NCBI GenBank assembly: GCA_025054515.1
Contig: JANWZT010000068.1
Location: 1 to 6,538, forward strand
Origin: Candidatus Caldarchaeum sp.
GTDB taxonomy: Archaea; Thermoproteota; Nitrososphaeria_A; Caldarchaeales; Caldarchaeaceae
DNA length: 6,538 bases
Reading direction: 5' to 3'
This document shows, piece after piece, positions 1 to 5,420 of the stretch (the stretch's first letter is position 1; each line of letters opens with the position of its first letter). The position numbers and the translations under genes are program-made. The notes beneath the pieces are model-generated. The model worked only from the letters and a program-made list of their open reading frames with translations. It made no database searches and was not told the DNA's origin.

Positions 1-1262
1 TCGGCGTCGTCGAGGAGCCGGAACATAGTAAAGTTCTCAAACGGCTGAACATCGACTGGGAAGAACTTTCGGACAGCGGCCACATGCATTACGGCCCCGA
101 AGGAGCCCTCATATACGATCTTATATCTGACTACGCGTCAAAAATCGTCAGAGAACTCGGATTTCCCGTATATTTCGTCAAAGGCACCAACCTGTTCAGC
201 CTCGAAAGCAAGCCTATCCGGGAGCATGCGGGACTTTTTGGCCAAAGGATGTACCGGGTTGACGTAGACGGGCGGCCACATGTGATGAGGTACGCCGCGT
301 GTTTCCAGCAGTTTGCGTTGGCGAGGAAATGGGTGGTGAGCTACCGTCATCTGCCTTTCGGAATGTTTGAGGTCGCCGACAGCTATAGGCTTGAACAACG
401 TGGCGAGCTCGAGCTCGGGTTCAGGTTGCGGAAGATGTCGATGCCCGACCTCCATGTCTTCTGCCGCGACATACCGCAGGCCCTTGAAATGGTGGCGCGG
501 ATACACGACAAAATATACAGCGAAATCGAGAAACTTGGACGCGACTACTATTCGCTCTACAACCTCACATCCAGAAAATTCTTCGAAGAAAACAAACAAT
601 TTTTCCAAAGACTTCTGCAACGAGAGCGAAAACCGGTTCTTCTTTCATTCTACCCCGAAAACAGCAACTACTACTGGGTTCTCAACATCGAATACCACAT
701 CGTCGACAAATTCGGGAGACCGAGGGAGATCGGGACGGTTCAAATCGACGTGGGGAACGCGGAAAGGTTCGGCATATCCTACGTCGACAGCGACGGCTCC
801 AAAAAATTCCCCGTTATCCTCCACACGGCCATCATCGGAACAGTCGAAAGATACCTCTACGCCGTAGTCGACACCGCGCTGACTAAAACACCGCCCCAAC
901 TCCCGACATGGCTTTGCCCAACCATGGCGAGAATCCTACCGCTAGCCGAAAAATACAACGCAAAAGCACTTCGAATCGCCGAAAAAATGGCTAAACAGGG
1001 CATACGCGTCGACGTCGACGACCGCAGCGAAAGCTTGGGCAAAAAAGTCTACGAAGCGGAAACCAGCTGGATACCATACATCGCGACGCTAGGGCCGAAA
1101 GAAGCAAAAACAAACAAACTCGCCGTAAGAATCAGGGGAAGCAAACAGATAAAAAAGCTCACGGTATCTTCTTTGGTCAAAGCCTTGAAGAAAGAAATAG
1201 ATGGCTATCCGTTTAGACCATCTTCGTTGCCGCTCGAGTTGTCGAAGCGTCCCGTTTACTGA
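1..1262 (+). CDS. thrS: Threonyl-tRNA synthetase, archaeal type, 5'-truncated by the window edge
   Basis: This class II aminoacyl-tRNA synthetase charges tRNA-Thr with threonine in the cytoplasm. The frame is open from base 3, so 27 codons precede the ATG at 84; that ATG (in SGHMHYGPEG) is internal and not the start. Counting from that Met as 1, motif 2 is around 99-128 (SYRLEQRGELELGFRLRKM). Motif 3 and its lead-in are at 217-260 (GTVQIDVGNAERFG, then HTAIIGTVERYLY). The three likely zinc ligands of ThrRS are present: C73 in RYAACF, H124 in PDLHVFC and H247 in PVILHTA. The HGTP anticodon-binding domain occupies about 273-375 (GIRVDVDD, WIPYIATLGPKE). The C-terminus LSKRPVY is typical of archaeal ThrRS. 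Whether an N-terminal editing domain exists cannot be seen, and some archaea split catalysis and editing between two proteins. The stop is TGA at 1260, and the next gene begins 51 bases later. Confidence 0.95.
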   Translation, partial: GVVEEPEHSKVLKRLNIDWEELSDSGHMHYGPEGALIYDLISDYASKIVRELGFPVYFVKGTNLFSLESKPIREHAGLFGQRMYRVDVDGRPHVMRYAACFQQFALARKWVVSYRHLPFGMFEVADSYRLEQRGELELGFRLRKMSMPDLHVFCRDIPQALEMVARIHDKIYSEIEKLGRDYYSLYNLTSRKFFEENKQFFQRLLQRERKPVLLSFYPENSNYYWVLNIEYHIVDKFGRPREIGTVQIDVGNAERFGISYVDSDGSKKFPVILHTAIIGTVERYLYAVVDTALTKTPPQLPTWLCPTMARILPLAEKYNAKALRIAEKMAKQGIRVDVDDRSESLGKKVYEAETSWIPYIATLGPKEAKTNKLAVRIRGSKQIKKLTVSSLVKALKKEIDGYPFRPSSLPLELSKRPVY

Positions 1263-1313
1263 GATTTTACGTAAATTAACCAATCCCTGTAAATCGCGTC
1301 TTGGGTTTCAGGT

Positions 1314-1580
1314 GTGGAGACAAGAGGGAGGCTGAAGGAACTGCTCATCGACAGGAAGGAAATTTCCGCTTCATATGAGACCGAACATTTTGTGATTGCC
1401 GCACGGCCGGAAGGGTTGATGGACAAGCAGATGGTGTTCGCAGTTGCAAAAGTCATGCAACGAATTCGTGAAAACAATTCTGCGAAGAAAACCGCGGGAA
1501 AATTTTTGTCATGGCGGATACGGGCTGTGTCACCGTTGTTGGAGGATCTGGAGAAGCTATATACGTCCTTCCCAGTATAA
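1314..1580 (+). CDS. Small hypothetical protein (88 aa) directly upstream of sufS
   Basis: I do not recognise this protein. It is short, charged and probably soluble, with no signal peptide or membrane segment. A Lys/Arg/Glu-rich N-terminus is followed by a central stretch (about residues 37-60) that could form an amphipathic helix, and a C-terminal stretch LEDLEKLY. There is no Cys, so it is unlikely to be a sulfur carrier or metal protein. The start is GTG at 1314; stops in the same frame at 1272 and 1290 limit any extension. No Shine-Dalgarno sequence precedes it. The ATG at residue 38 (MDKQMVF) is the first internal Met and would remove nearly half the protein. It fills the gap between thrS and sufS, and its TAA lies 12 bases before the sufS start, so co-transcription with sufS is likely. 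The amino-acid make-up looks like real coding sequence, and the antisense frame over the same bases would run into sufS. Function unknown. Confidence 0.6.
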   Translation: METRGRLKELLIDRKEISASYETEHFVIAARPEGLMDKQMVFAVAKVMQRIRENNSAKKTAGKFLSWRIRAVSPLLEDLEKLYTSFPV

Positions 1581-1592
1581 AGGCAGTGGAAA

Positions 1593-2813
1593 TTGAGCTT
1601 AAACCCCAAACTGATACGCAAAGATTTCCCCATTTTCCAGAAAAACGATAATCTGATTTATTTTGACAGCGCGGCGACAAGCCAGAAACCGATTCAAGTC
1701 ATAGAGGCCGTGGCTGATTTTTACAGGAAGTTTAACGCGAACGTTCATCGGGGTGTTTACCGACTCAGCGTCGAAGCCACCGAAGCTTATGAAGGCAGTC
1801 GGAGGAAAGTCGCTCAATTCATAAACGCCGCAAACTCGCGTGAAGTTGTGTTCGTCCGGAACACGACAGAGGCCCTCAACCTCGTCGCGCACAGTATCGG
1901 CATAAACCAGATGAAAAAAGGCGGAAAGATTGTTTTGACGATGATGGAGCATCACAGCAACATCGTGCCGTGGCAGCTTGTTTCGAAAATAATGAATCAT
2001 CGGATCGAATACATTCCGTTTGACGGTGAAGGTTACCTCGACTTATCTGTGGCAGATAAAATCCTCCGAGACGCCGACGTTTTCAGCTTCGTTCATGCTT
2101 CAAACGTTTTGGGAACCGTCAACGACGTAAAGCTGTTGTGCAGGATGGCCCACGACCACGGTGCTTTGGCGGTGGTTGATGCGGCCCAGTCCGTCCCCCA
2201 CATGCCCGTCGACGTCCGGGATATCGGATGCGATTTTCTCGCCTTCAGCGGCCACAAGATGCTAGGCCCCACGGGGATAGGTGTTCTCTACGGTAGATAC
2301 GAGTTGTTGGATGGTATGGAGCCTTTCATGGGTGGTGGTGAAATGATTAAGGAGGTTCATCTCGACCGTAGTGTTTGGAATGATGTGCCTTGGAAGTTCG
2401 AAGCGGGGACACCGAACATAGCCGGGGCCGTCGGCTTGGGGGCTGCGGTGGATTATCTCCGGGGCCTTGGGATGGAGAACGTGAGGACGCACGAACATAT
2501 GTTGACGGCGAAAGCGTTGGAACTGCTGGCCGAGCTGAAACACGTCAAGATCTACGGGCCGGAAAACCCGAAACACCGATGCGGGCTCGTTGCCTTCAAC
2601 CTCGGCGACATCCACCCGCACGACCTCGCAACATATCTCGACAACCACGGAATATGCGTGAGGGCGGGCCATCACTGCGCCATGCCCATCCACACACGCC
2701 TCGGCCTGTCAGCATCTACGAGGGCCAGCTTCTTCGTGTACAACACGGTTGAAGAGCTGGAAATTTTCCAAGAAGTTTTGAAGAAGGCGGTGAAATTTTT
2801 CAAACTTGCCTGA
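1593..2813 (+). CDS. sufS: SufS-type cysteine desulfurase (PLP-dependent, class V aminotransferase fold)
   Basis: This enzyme takes sulfur from L-cysteine, giving alanine and an enzyme persulfide used for Fe-S cluster assembly or tRNA thiolation. The 406 residues match the usual SufS length. Visible landmarks are the N-terminal FDSAATSQKP (24-33), the PLP-stacking His in MMEHHSN (H121), the PLP-binding D196 and Q199 in VVDAAQS, and the Schiff-base Lys K222 in FSGHKMLGPTG. Near the C-terminus are the catalytic C362 in RAGHHCAMP and the substrate-binding Arg region STRASFFVYNT (R377). The short RAGHHC loop places it in the SufS/CsdA (type II) group rather than IscS/NifS. The TTG at 1593 is the only start that keeps the conserved N-terminus: the frame has a stop at 1578, and the next Met is residue 107. 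No sufB, sufC, sufD or sufU is adjacent, so its acceptor is not encoded here. It is probably translated with the small ORF 12 bases upstream. Confidence 0.95.
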   Translation: MSLNPKLIRKDFPIFQKNDNLIYFDSAATSQKPIQVIEAVADFYRKFNANVHRGVYRLSVEATEAYEGSRRKVAQFINAANSREVVFVRNTTEALNLVAHSIGINQMKKGGKIVLTMMEHHSNIVPWQLVSKIMNHRIEYIPFDGEGYLDLSVADKILRDADVFSFVHASNVLGTVNDVKLLCRMAHDHGALAVVDAAQSVPHMPVDVRDIGCDFLAFSGHKMLGPTGIGVLYGRYELLDGMEPFMGGGEMIKEVHLDRSVWNDVPWKFEAGTPNIAGAVGLGAAVDYLRGLGMENVRTHEHMLTAKALELLAELKHVKIYGPENPKHRCGLVAFNLGDIHPHDLATYLDNHGICVRAGHHCAMPIHTRLGLSASTRASFFVYNTVEELEIFQEVLKKAVKFFKLA

Positions 2814-2817
2814 GGCC

Positions 2818-2826
2818 TTTATATAG
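2818..2826 (+). promoter_or_regulatory. Archaeal TATA box for the 3-hydroxyacyl-CoA dehydrogenase fusion gene
   Basis: TTTATATAG lies 5 bases after the sufS stop and its centre is about 33 bases before the TTG start at 2855. With the usual archaeal spacing of about 25-27 bases from TATA to transcription start, the mRNA would begin near 2847-2849 and carry a leader of under ten bases. No Shine-Dalgarno sequence is present before the TTG, which fits a leaderless or nearly leaderless message. A short T run (2835-2839) just downstream could also end sufS transcripts. Promoter inferred from sequence only. Confidence 0.6.
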
Positions 2827-2854
2827 CTGGCGGCTTTTTCTACGATGAACGGCT

Positions 2855-4828
2855 TTGAAGGTGGTGGTCGTCGGAGCCGGCGTCATGGGTCATGGAATCG
2901 CTGAAGTAGCCTCTCTGGCTGGATACGAAGTGACTATGGTGGATGTTTCTGATGATTTTCTCGCGAAAGGATTGGAGAAAATACGGTGGAGTTTGGAGAA
3001 ATTTGTCGAAAAGAAGAGGGTGACGAAGGAGCAGGCAGACGCGGCCTTGAGGAGAATCAAGACATCGACAAACCTCGCCGACGCCGTGAAGGATGCCGAC
3101 CTCGTCATCGAAGCGGTTCCCGAAAACATTTCCATCAAACGCGAGATTTTCGCAACTGTTTCCCGTAACGCCCCACAGCACGCGCTTCTCGCCACCAACA
3201 CCAGCACGCTCCCCATATCCGAAATCGCCGCGGCGACGGACAGGCCCGACAAAGTCGTCGGCATGCATTTCTTCAACCCACCGCCGATGATGCCGCTCCT
3301 CGAAATCATAGCCGGCATCAAAACTTCGCGGGAAACAATTCAACAAGCAGTCGAAATCGGTAAAAAGATGGGGAAAACCGTCGTGTTGTGCAGAAAGGAC
3401 GTACCCGGGTTCATCGTCAACAGAATTTTGATGCCCCTGATGAACTATGCATGCACGCTGGTAAAAGACGGAATCTACTCAGTCGTCGAAATTGACTCGG
3501 CCCTCAAATATCGGGCTGGTCTTCCGATGGGAATCTTCGAGCTCGCCGACTACACCGGAATAGACGTAATCCATTTCGCCAGCAAATCCATCCAAGAAAG
3601 GGAGCCGCAGGCGCCTGAGCCCTGTCCGCTATTCAAAGAACTCTTCGAAAGAGGCCACTACGGCATGAAATCGGGGAAAGGATTCTACCAGTACGCGGGA
3701 GGGTCTTACGAAAGGCCTTCGATACCGCGTGAAGCGGGTGAGAAGGTTGACGTTGTTTCTGTCTTGGCTCCCGCGATTAATTCGGCGGCTTGGATTGTCC
3801 GCAACGATGTTGCCAGTGTTGAAGATGTGGAGACGGCGGTTAAGCTCGGACTCGGATGGCCCAAAGGAGTTTTCGAGATGGCTGACGAATTTGGGTTGGA
3901 CGCTGTCCATCAATCGCTCCAGAAGGCCGCTGAAAGATACGGAACGTTCTACAGCCCCGACCCGATGATTACCGAGCTCGTTAAATCGGGGAAGCTGGGA
4001 CAGAAAACCGGCCAAGGCTTCCATTCCTATGTCAAAGCCGAGCAGAGCTACAGCGAAATCATCTTTGAAAGACGCCCACCCATCGCCCGGATAGTGCTCA
4101 ACAGGCCTCACCGGCTCAACACGATAACGCCGAAGATGATTCAGGAGTTAACGGATGTTTTGATGAAGGTCTGGAACGACGGGGAGATACGTGTCGTCGT
4201 GATCAGGGGCGCGGGTGAAAGAGCTTTTTCGGCGGGGGCCGACGTAACTGCGTTCACGGAGGTGAAAACCAAGGCGGACGCGGAAAGATTTCTCCGGGAC
4301 TTTCAGGAGGTGATGAACATCATCGAAGCCATGCCGAAGCCTGTCATAGCCGGTATCGATGGCTTCGCCTTGGGAGGCGGATGCGAGCTGATCCAATCAT
4401 GCGACATCCGCATCGCGACCGACCGGTCTGAATTTGGCCAGCCCGAAATCAACCTCGGTTTGATACCCGGGGCGGGCGGGACGCAGAGGCTTCCACGGTT
4501 GGTCGGCATCGCCAAAGCCCTCGAGCTTGAGCTTCTCGGAACACGGATAACCGCCGAAGAAGCGTTCCGCATCGGCTTGGTCAACAAAGTCGTCAAACCC
4601 GAAAAACTGGAGGAAGAACTGGCGGCCATCGCCGAAAAACTTGCAGCCCAGCCGCCTCTCGCCGTCCGCGCCGTCAAGCAACTGATCTTGATGGCTCGTG
4701 AAGCGCCCATGAGCAAAGGCCTTGCGGCGGAAAGGATGTTCTTCGCCGACCTAATTTTCACCAAAGACTTCATGGAGGGAATTTCGGCATTTTTCGCCAA
4801 ACGCAAACCGGAGTTCAAAGGAGAGTAG
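2855..4828 (+). CDS. Bifunctional 3-hydroxyacyl-CoA dehydrogenase / enoyl-CoA hydratase (archaeal fusion)
   Basis: The protein (657 aa) hydrates an enoyl-CoA and oxidises the resulting (S)-3-hydroxyacyl-CoA with NAD+, or runs the reverse, in the cytoplasm. Residues 1-180 form the NAD-binding domain, with GAGVMGHG at 7-14 and the acidic VD end of beta-2 at 29-30. The dehydrogenase active site is S117 (TNTST), the dyad H138 (GMHFFNP) and E150, and N189 (FIVNR). The C-terminal dehydrogenase domain is present twice, at about 184-281 and 302-393; AGLPMGIFELAD and MKSGKGFYQY recur as LGWPKGVFEMAD and QKTGQGFHSY. Residues about 398-657 are a crotonase-fold hydratase with oxyanion-hole segments AFSAGAD and GGG, and both catalytic glutamates, E511 (GGGCELIQ) and E531 (FGQPEINLG). 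The dehydrogenase-first order differs from bacterial FadB. A relative in Metallosphaera acts as crotonyl-CoA hydratase/3-hydroxybutyryl-CoA dehydrogenase, but substrate length cannot be read here. TTG is forced because TGA at 2846 blocks extension. Confidence 0.95.
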   Translation: MKVVVVGAGVMGHGIAEVASLAGYEVTMVDVSDDFLAKGLEKIRWSLEKFVEKKRVTKEQADAALRRIKTSTNLADAVKDADLVIEAVPENISIKREIFATVSRNAPQHALLATNTSTLPISEIAAATDRPDKVVGMHFFNPPPMMPLLEIIAGIKTSRETIQQAVEIGKKMGKTVVLCRKDVPGFIVNRILMPLMNYACTLVKDGIYSVVEIDSALKYRAGLPMGIFELADYTGIDVIHFASKSIQEREPQAPEPCPLFKELFERGHYGMKSGKGFYQYAGGSYERPSIPREAGEKVDVVSVLAPAINSAAWIVRNDVASVEDVETAVKLGLGWPKGVFEMADEFGLDAVHQSLQKAAERYGTFYSPDPMITELVKSGKLGQKTGQGFHSYVKAEQSYSEIIFERRPPIARIVLNRPHRLNTITPKMIQELTDVLMKVWNDGEIRVVVIRGAGERAFSAGADVTAFTEVKTKADAERFLRDFQEVMNIIEAMPKPVIAGIDGFALGGGCELIQSCDIRIATDRSEFGQPEINLGLIPGAGGTQRLPRLVGIAKALELELLGTRITAEEAFRIGLVNKVVKPEKLEEELAAIAEKLAAQPPLAVRAVKQLILMAREAPMSKGLAAERMFFADLIFTKDFMEGISAFFAKRKPEFKGE

Positions 4829-4978
4829 CTACGGCTTTATCGACGAACGCCGCCAACTTCTTCTTCGATGGGACGCCCGCACTCGCCTCCTCGTCTTAGC
4901 CACAACCCACGCAGGAGTAGGCCAAGCACGCCGCATCTCCTTTGCCAGCCTTTTTTTGACAGGAAGAGTTTTGACCAT
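4829..4978 (-). CDS. rpl39e: Ribosomal protein L39e (eL39), 49 aa
   Basis: This minus-strand ORF runs from ATG (4978-4976) to TAG (4831-4829) and encodes a very basic 49-residue protein, close to the usual 50-51 of the family. It begins MVKTLPVKKRLAKEMRRAW, continues TPAWVVAKTRRRV, and ends with RRRSWRRSSIKP. The signature PAWVxxKTxRRV core and the WRRSxIK-type C-terminus identify L39e, a small extended protein of the large subunit near the polypeptide exit tunnel, found only in archaea and eukaryotes. It has no Cys, as expected. In many archaea L39e sits next to L31e and eIF6; here it stands alone between two + strand genes. Its stop codon directly abuts the stop of the dehydrogenase/hydratase gene (TAG then CTA, no spacer), and its 5' end faces padR. 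The frame stays open upstream of the ATG, but that part does not look like L39e. Confidence 0.9.
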   Translation of the reverse strand: MVKTLPVKKRLAKEMRRAWPTPAWVVAKTRRRVRASHRRRSWRRSSIKP

Positions 4979-4982
4979 GCCG

Positions 4983-4988
4983 ACACCC
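4983..4988 (-). promoter_or_regulatory. Possible ribosome binding site for rpl39e
   Basis: On the minus strand GGGTGT ends four bases before the ATG at 4978. It contains GGTG, complementary to part of the archaeal 16S 3' end (SD consensus GGAGGTGA). The spacing is short and the match partial, but it supports this ATG over an in-frame upstream start, and it contrasts with the neighbours, which have no such motif. Confidence 0.4.
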
Positions 4989-5009
4989 GGCTTGAAGCAG
5001 CTAATCAAC

Positions 5010-5042
5010 TTATTCGTCGATGAATTTTAAAGCGTCGAATAA
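5010..5042. repeat. Imperfect inverted repeat around the padR TATA element; candidate operator
   Basis: The left arm TTATTCGTCG (5010-5019) and right arm CGTCGAATAA (5033-5042) are reverse complements at 9 of 10 positions, separated by 13 bases, so the arm centres are about 23 bases apart, near two helical turns. The TTTTAAA element (5025-5031) sits in the spacer. PadR regulators are dimers that commonly bind palindromes in their own promoters, so autoregulation by the adjacent padR is a reasonable inference. Bound protein would also cover the start of any promoter for rpl39e. The arms share the near-palindromic CGTCGA, which also makes a direct repeat, so part of the symmetry may be chance. 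Confidence 0.45.
5024..5032 (+). promoter_or_regulatory. TATA-like element for padR, possibly read in both directions
   Basis: ATTTTAAAG is centred about 28 bases before the ATG at 5056, the spacing expected if transcription starts at or right beside that codon. There is no Shine-Dalgarno sequence before 5056. Read on the other strand the element is CTTTAAAAT, centred 50 bases before the rpl39e ATG at 4978, which would give a leader of about 24 bases. The region 4979-5055 therefore serves two divergent genes; whether one element or two drive them is not decidable by eye. Confidence 0.5.
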
Positions 5043-5055
5043 ACCAAGTAACCCG

Positions 5056-5373
5056 ATGGCCTACGAAAGGCTGGTGAGAAAACTTACGCAGGAAAACCTA
5101 TGGCTCTACATTTTGACCTTGTTGAACAGGAAGCCGCTCTATGGTTACGAAGTCAGGAAACTCATCGAAAAAGAGTTTGGGTTTCGGCCCGGCCAAGTGA
5201 CGTCCTACGTCGTGATGTACCGTCTGGAGAAATCGGGCTTGATAAAAGTGGTCGACGAAGCGAAAGGAAGTAGAGGCCCGGCCCGAAAATACTACGCCAT
5301 AACCTCGAAAGGAGCCACGACTTTGGAGAAGGCGAAGAAATTTCTGGTGGACCTAAGTGGACGGATCGGGTAG
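5056..5373 (+). CDS. PadR-family winged-helix transcriptional regulator (105 aa)
   Basis: This is a small DNA-binding regulator made almost entirely of the PadR winged helix. From Met 5056, residues 8-21 (KLTQENLWLYILTL) form the first helix, followed by the family motif LYGYEVRKLIEKEFG. The recognition-helix region is QVTSYVVMYRLEKSGLIKVV, and the beta wing is SRGPARKYYAITSKG. The C-terminal tail is short, like the compact PadR subfamily rather than the long-tailed PadR proper. It probably acts as a dimer, often on phenolic, drug-like or metal-stress signals in this family, but the effector cannot be inferred here. A longer frame starts at ATG 5020 and adds 12 residues (MNFKASNKPSNP). I prefer 5056 because the TATA-like element at 5024-5032 would lie inside the longer version and the extra residues look like translated promoter. 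The neighbours are rpl39e (divergent) and ino1, which has its own TATA box. Confidence 0.88.
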   Translation: MAYERLVRKLTQENLWLYILTLLNRKPLYGYEVRKLIEKEFGFRPGQVTSYVVMYRLEKSGLIKVVDEAKGSRGPARKYYAITSKGATTLEKAKKFLVDLSGRIG

Positions 5374-5390
5374 TATTTTATGGTCATAAA

Positions 5391-5398
5391 GTATTTAG
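5391..5398 (+). promoter_or_regulatory. TATA box for the inositol-1-phosphate synthase gene
   Basis: GTATTTAG follows an A-rich, BRE-like CATAAA. Its centre is 26-27 bases before the ATG at 5421, which would put transcription initiation on or next to the start codon. The bases before the ATG carry no Shine-Dalgarno sequence, consistent with a leaderless mRNA separate from padR, whose stop lies 18 bases upstream of the box. Confidence 0.6.
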
Positions 5399-5420
5399 CC
5401 CACTGTAACATCCATCAAAC

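Noticed and set aside
138..620. 160-codon minus-strand ORF inside thrS, and similar long antisense frames in the fusion and ino1 genes.
   Set aside because: They are shadows of well-conserved + strand genes whose catalytic motifs are intact.
1263..1313. AT-rich stretch around 1265-1280 as a promoter for the small ORF.
   Set aside because: TTTTACGTAAATTAA is 35-45 bases before the GTG, with no clear TATA consensus at the expected spacing; read-through from thrS is as likely.
1256..1633. 125-codon minus-strand ORF covering the small gene between thrS and sufS.
   Set aside because: It overlaps the conserved start of sufS and the end of thrS, has no family-like motif, and competes with a more protein-like + strand frame.
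2842..2848. ACGATGA resembling a C box of a C/D guide RNA, with CTGA near 2900; a similar TCGATGA occurs at 5016-5022.
   Set aside because: Each C box has a mismatch, no paired internal C'/D' set is convincing, and the sequences overlap promoter or coding regions.
2845..2904. Mini-ORF beginning ATG at 2845, about 24 bases after the TATA centre, reading 19 codons in another frame over the start of the fusion gene.
   Set aside because: It is out of frame with the dehydrogenase, Gly/Arg-rich because of overlap with the Rossmann codons, and has no recognisable features. A regulatory upstream ORF is possible but unsupported.
4829..5019. Intergenic structured RNA or riboswitch between the fusion gene and padR.
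   Set aside because: Most of the stretch (4829-4978) is explained by the minus-strand L39e coding sequence, and the remainder is the shared promoter.
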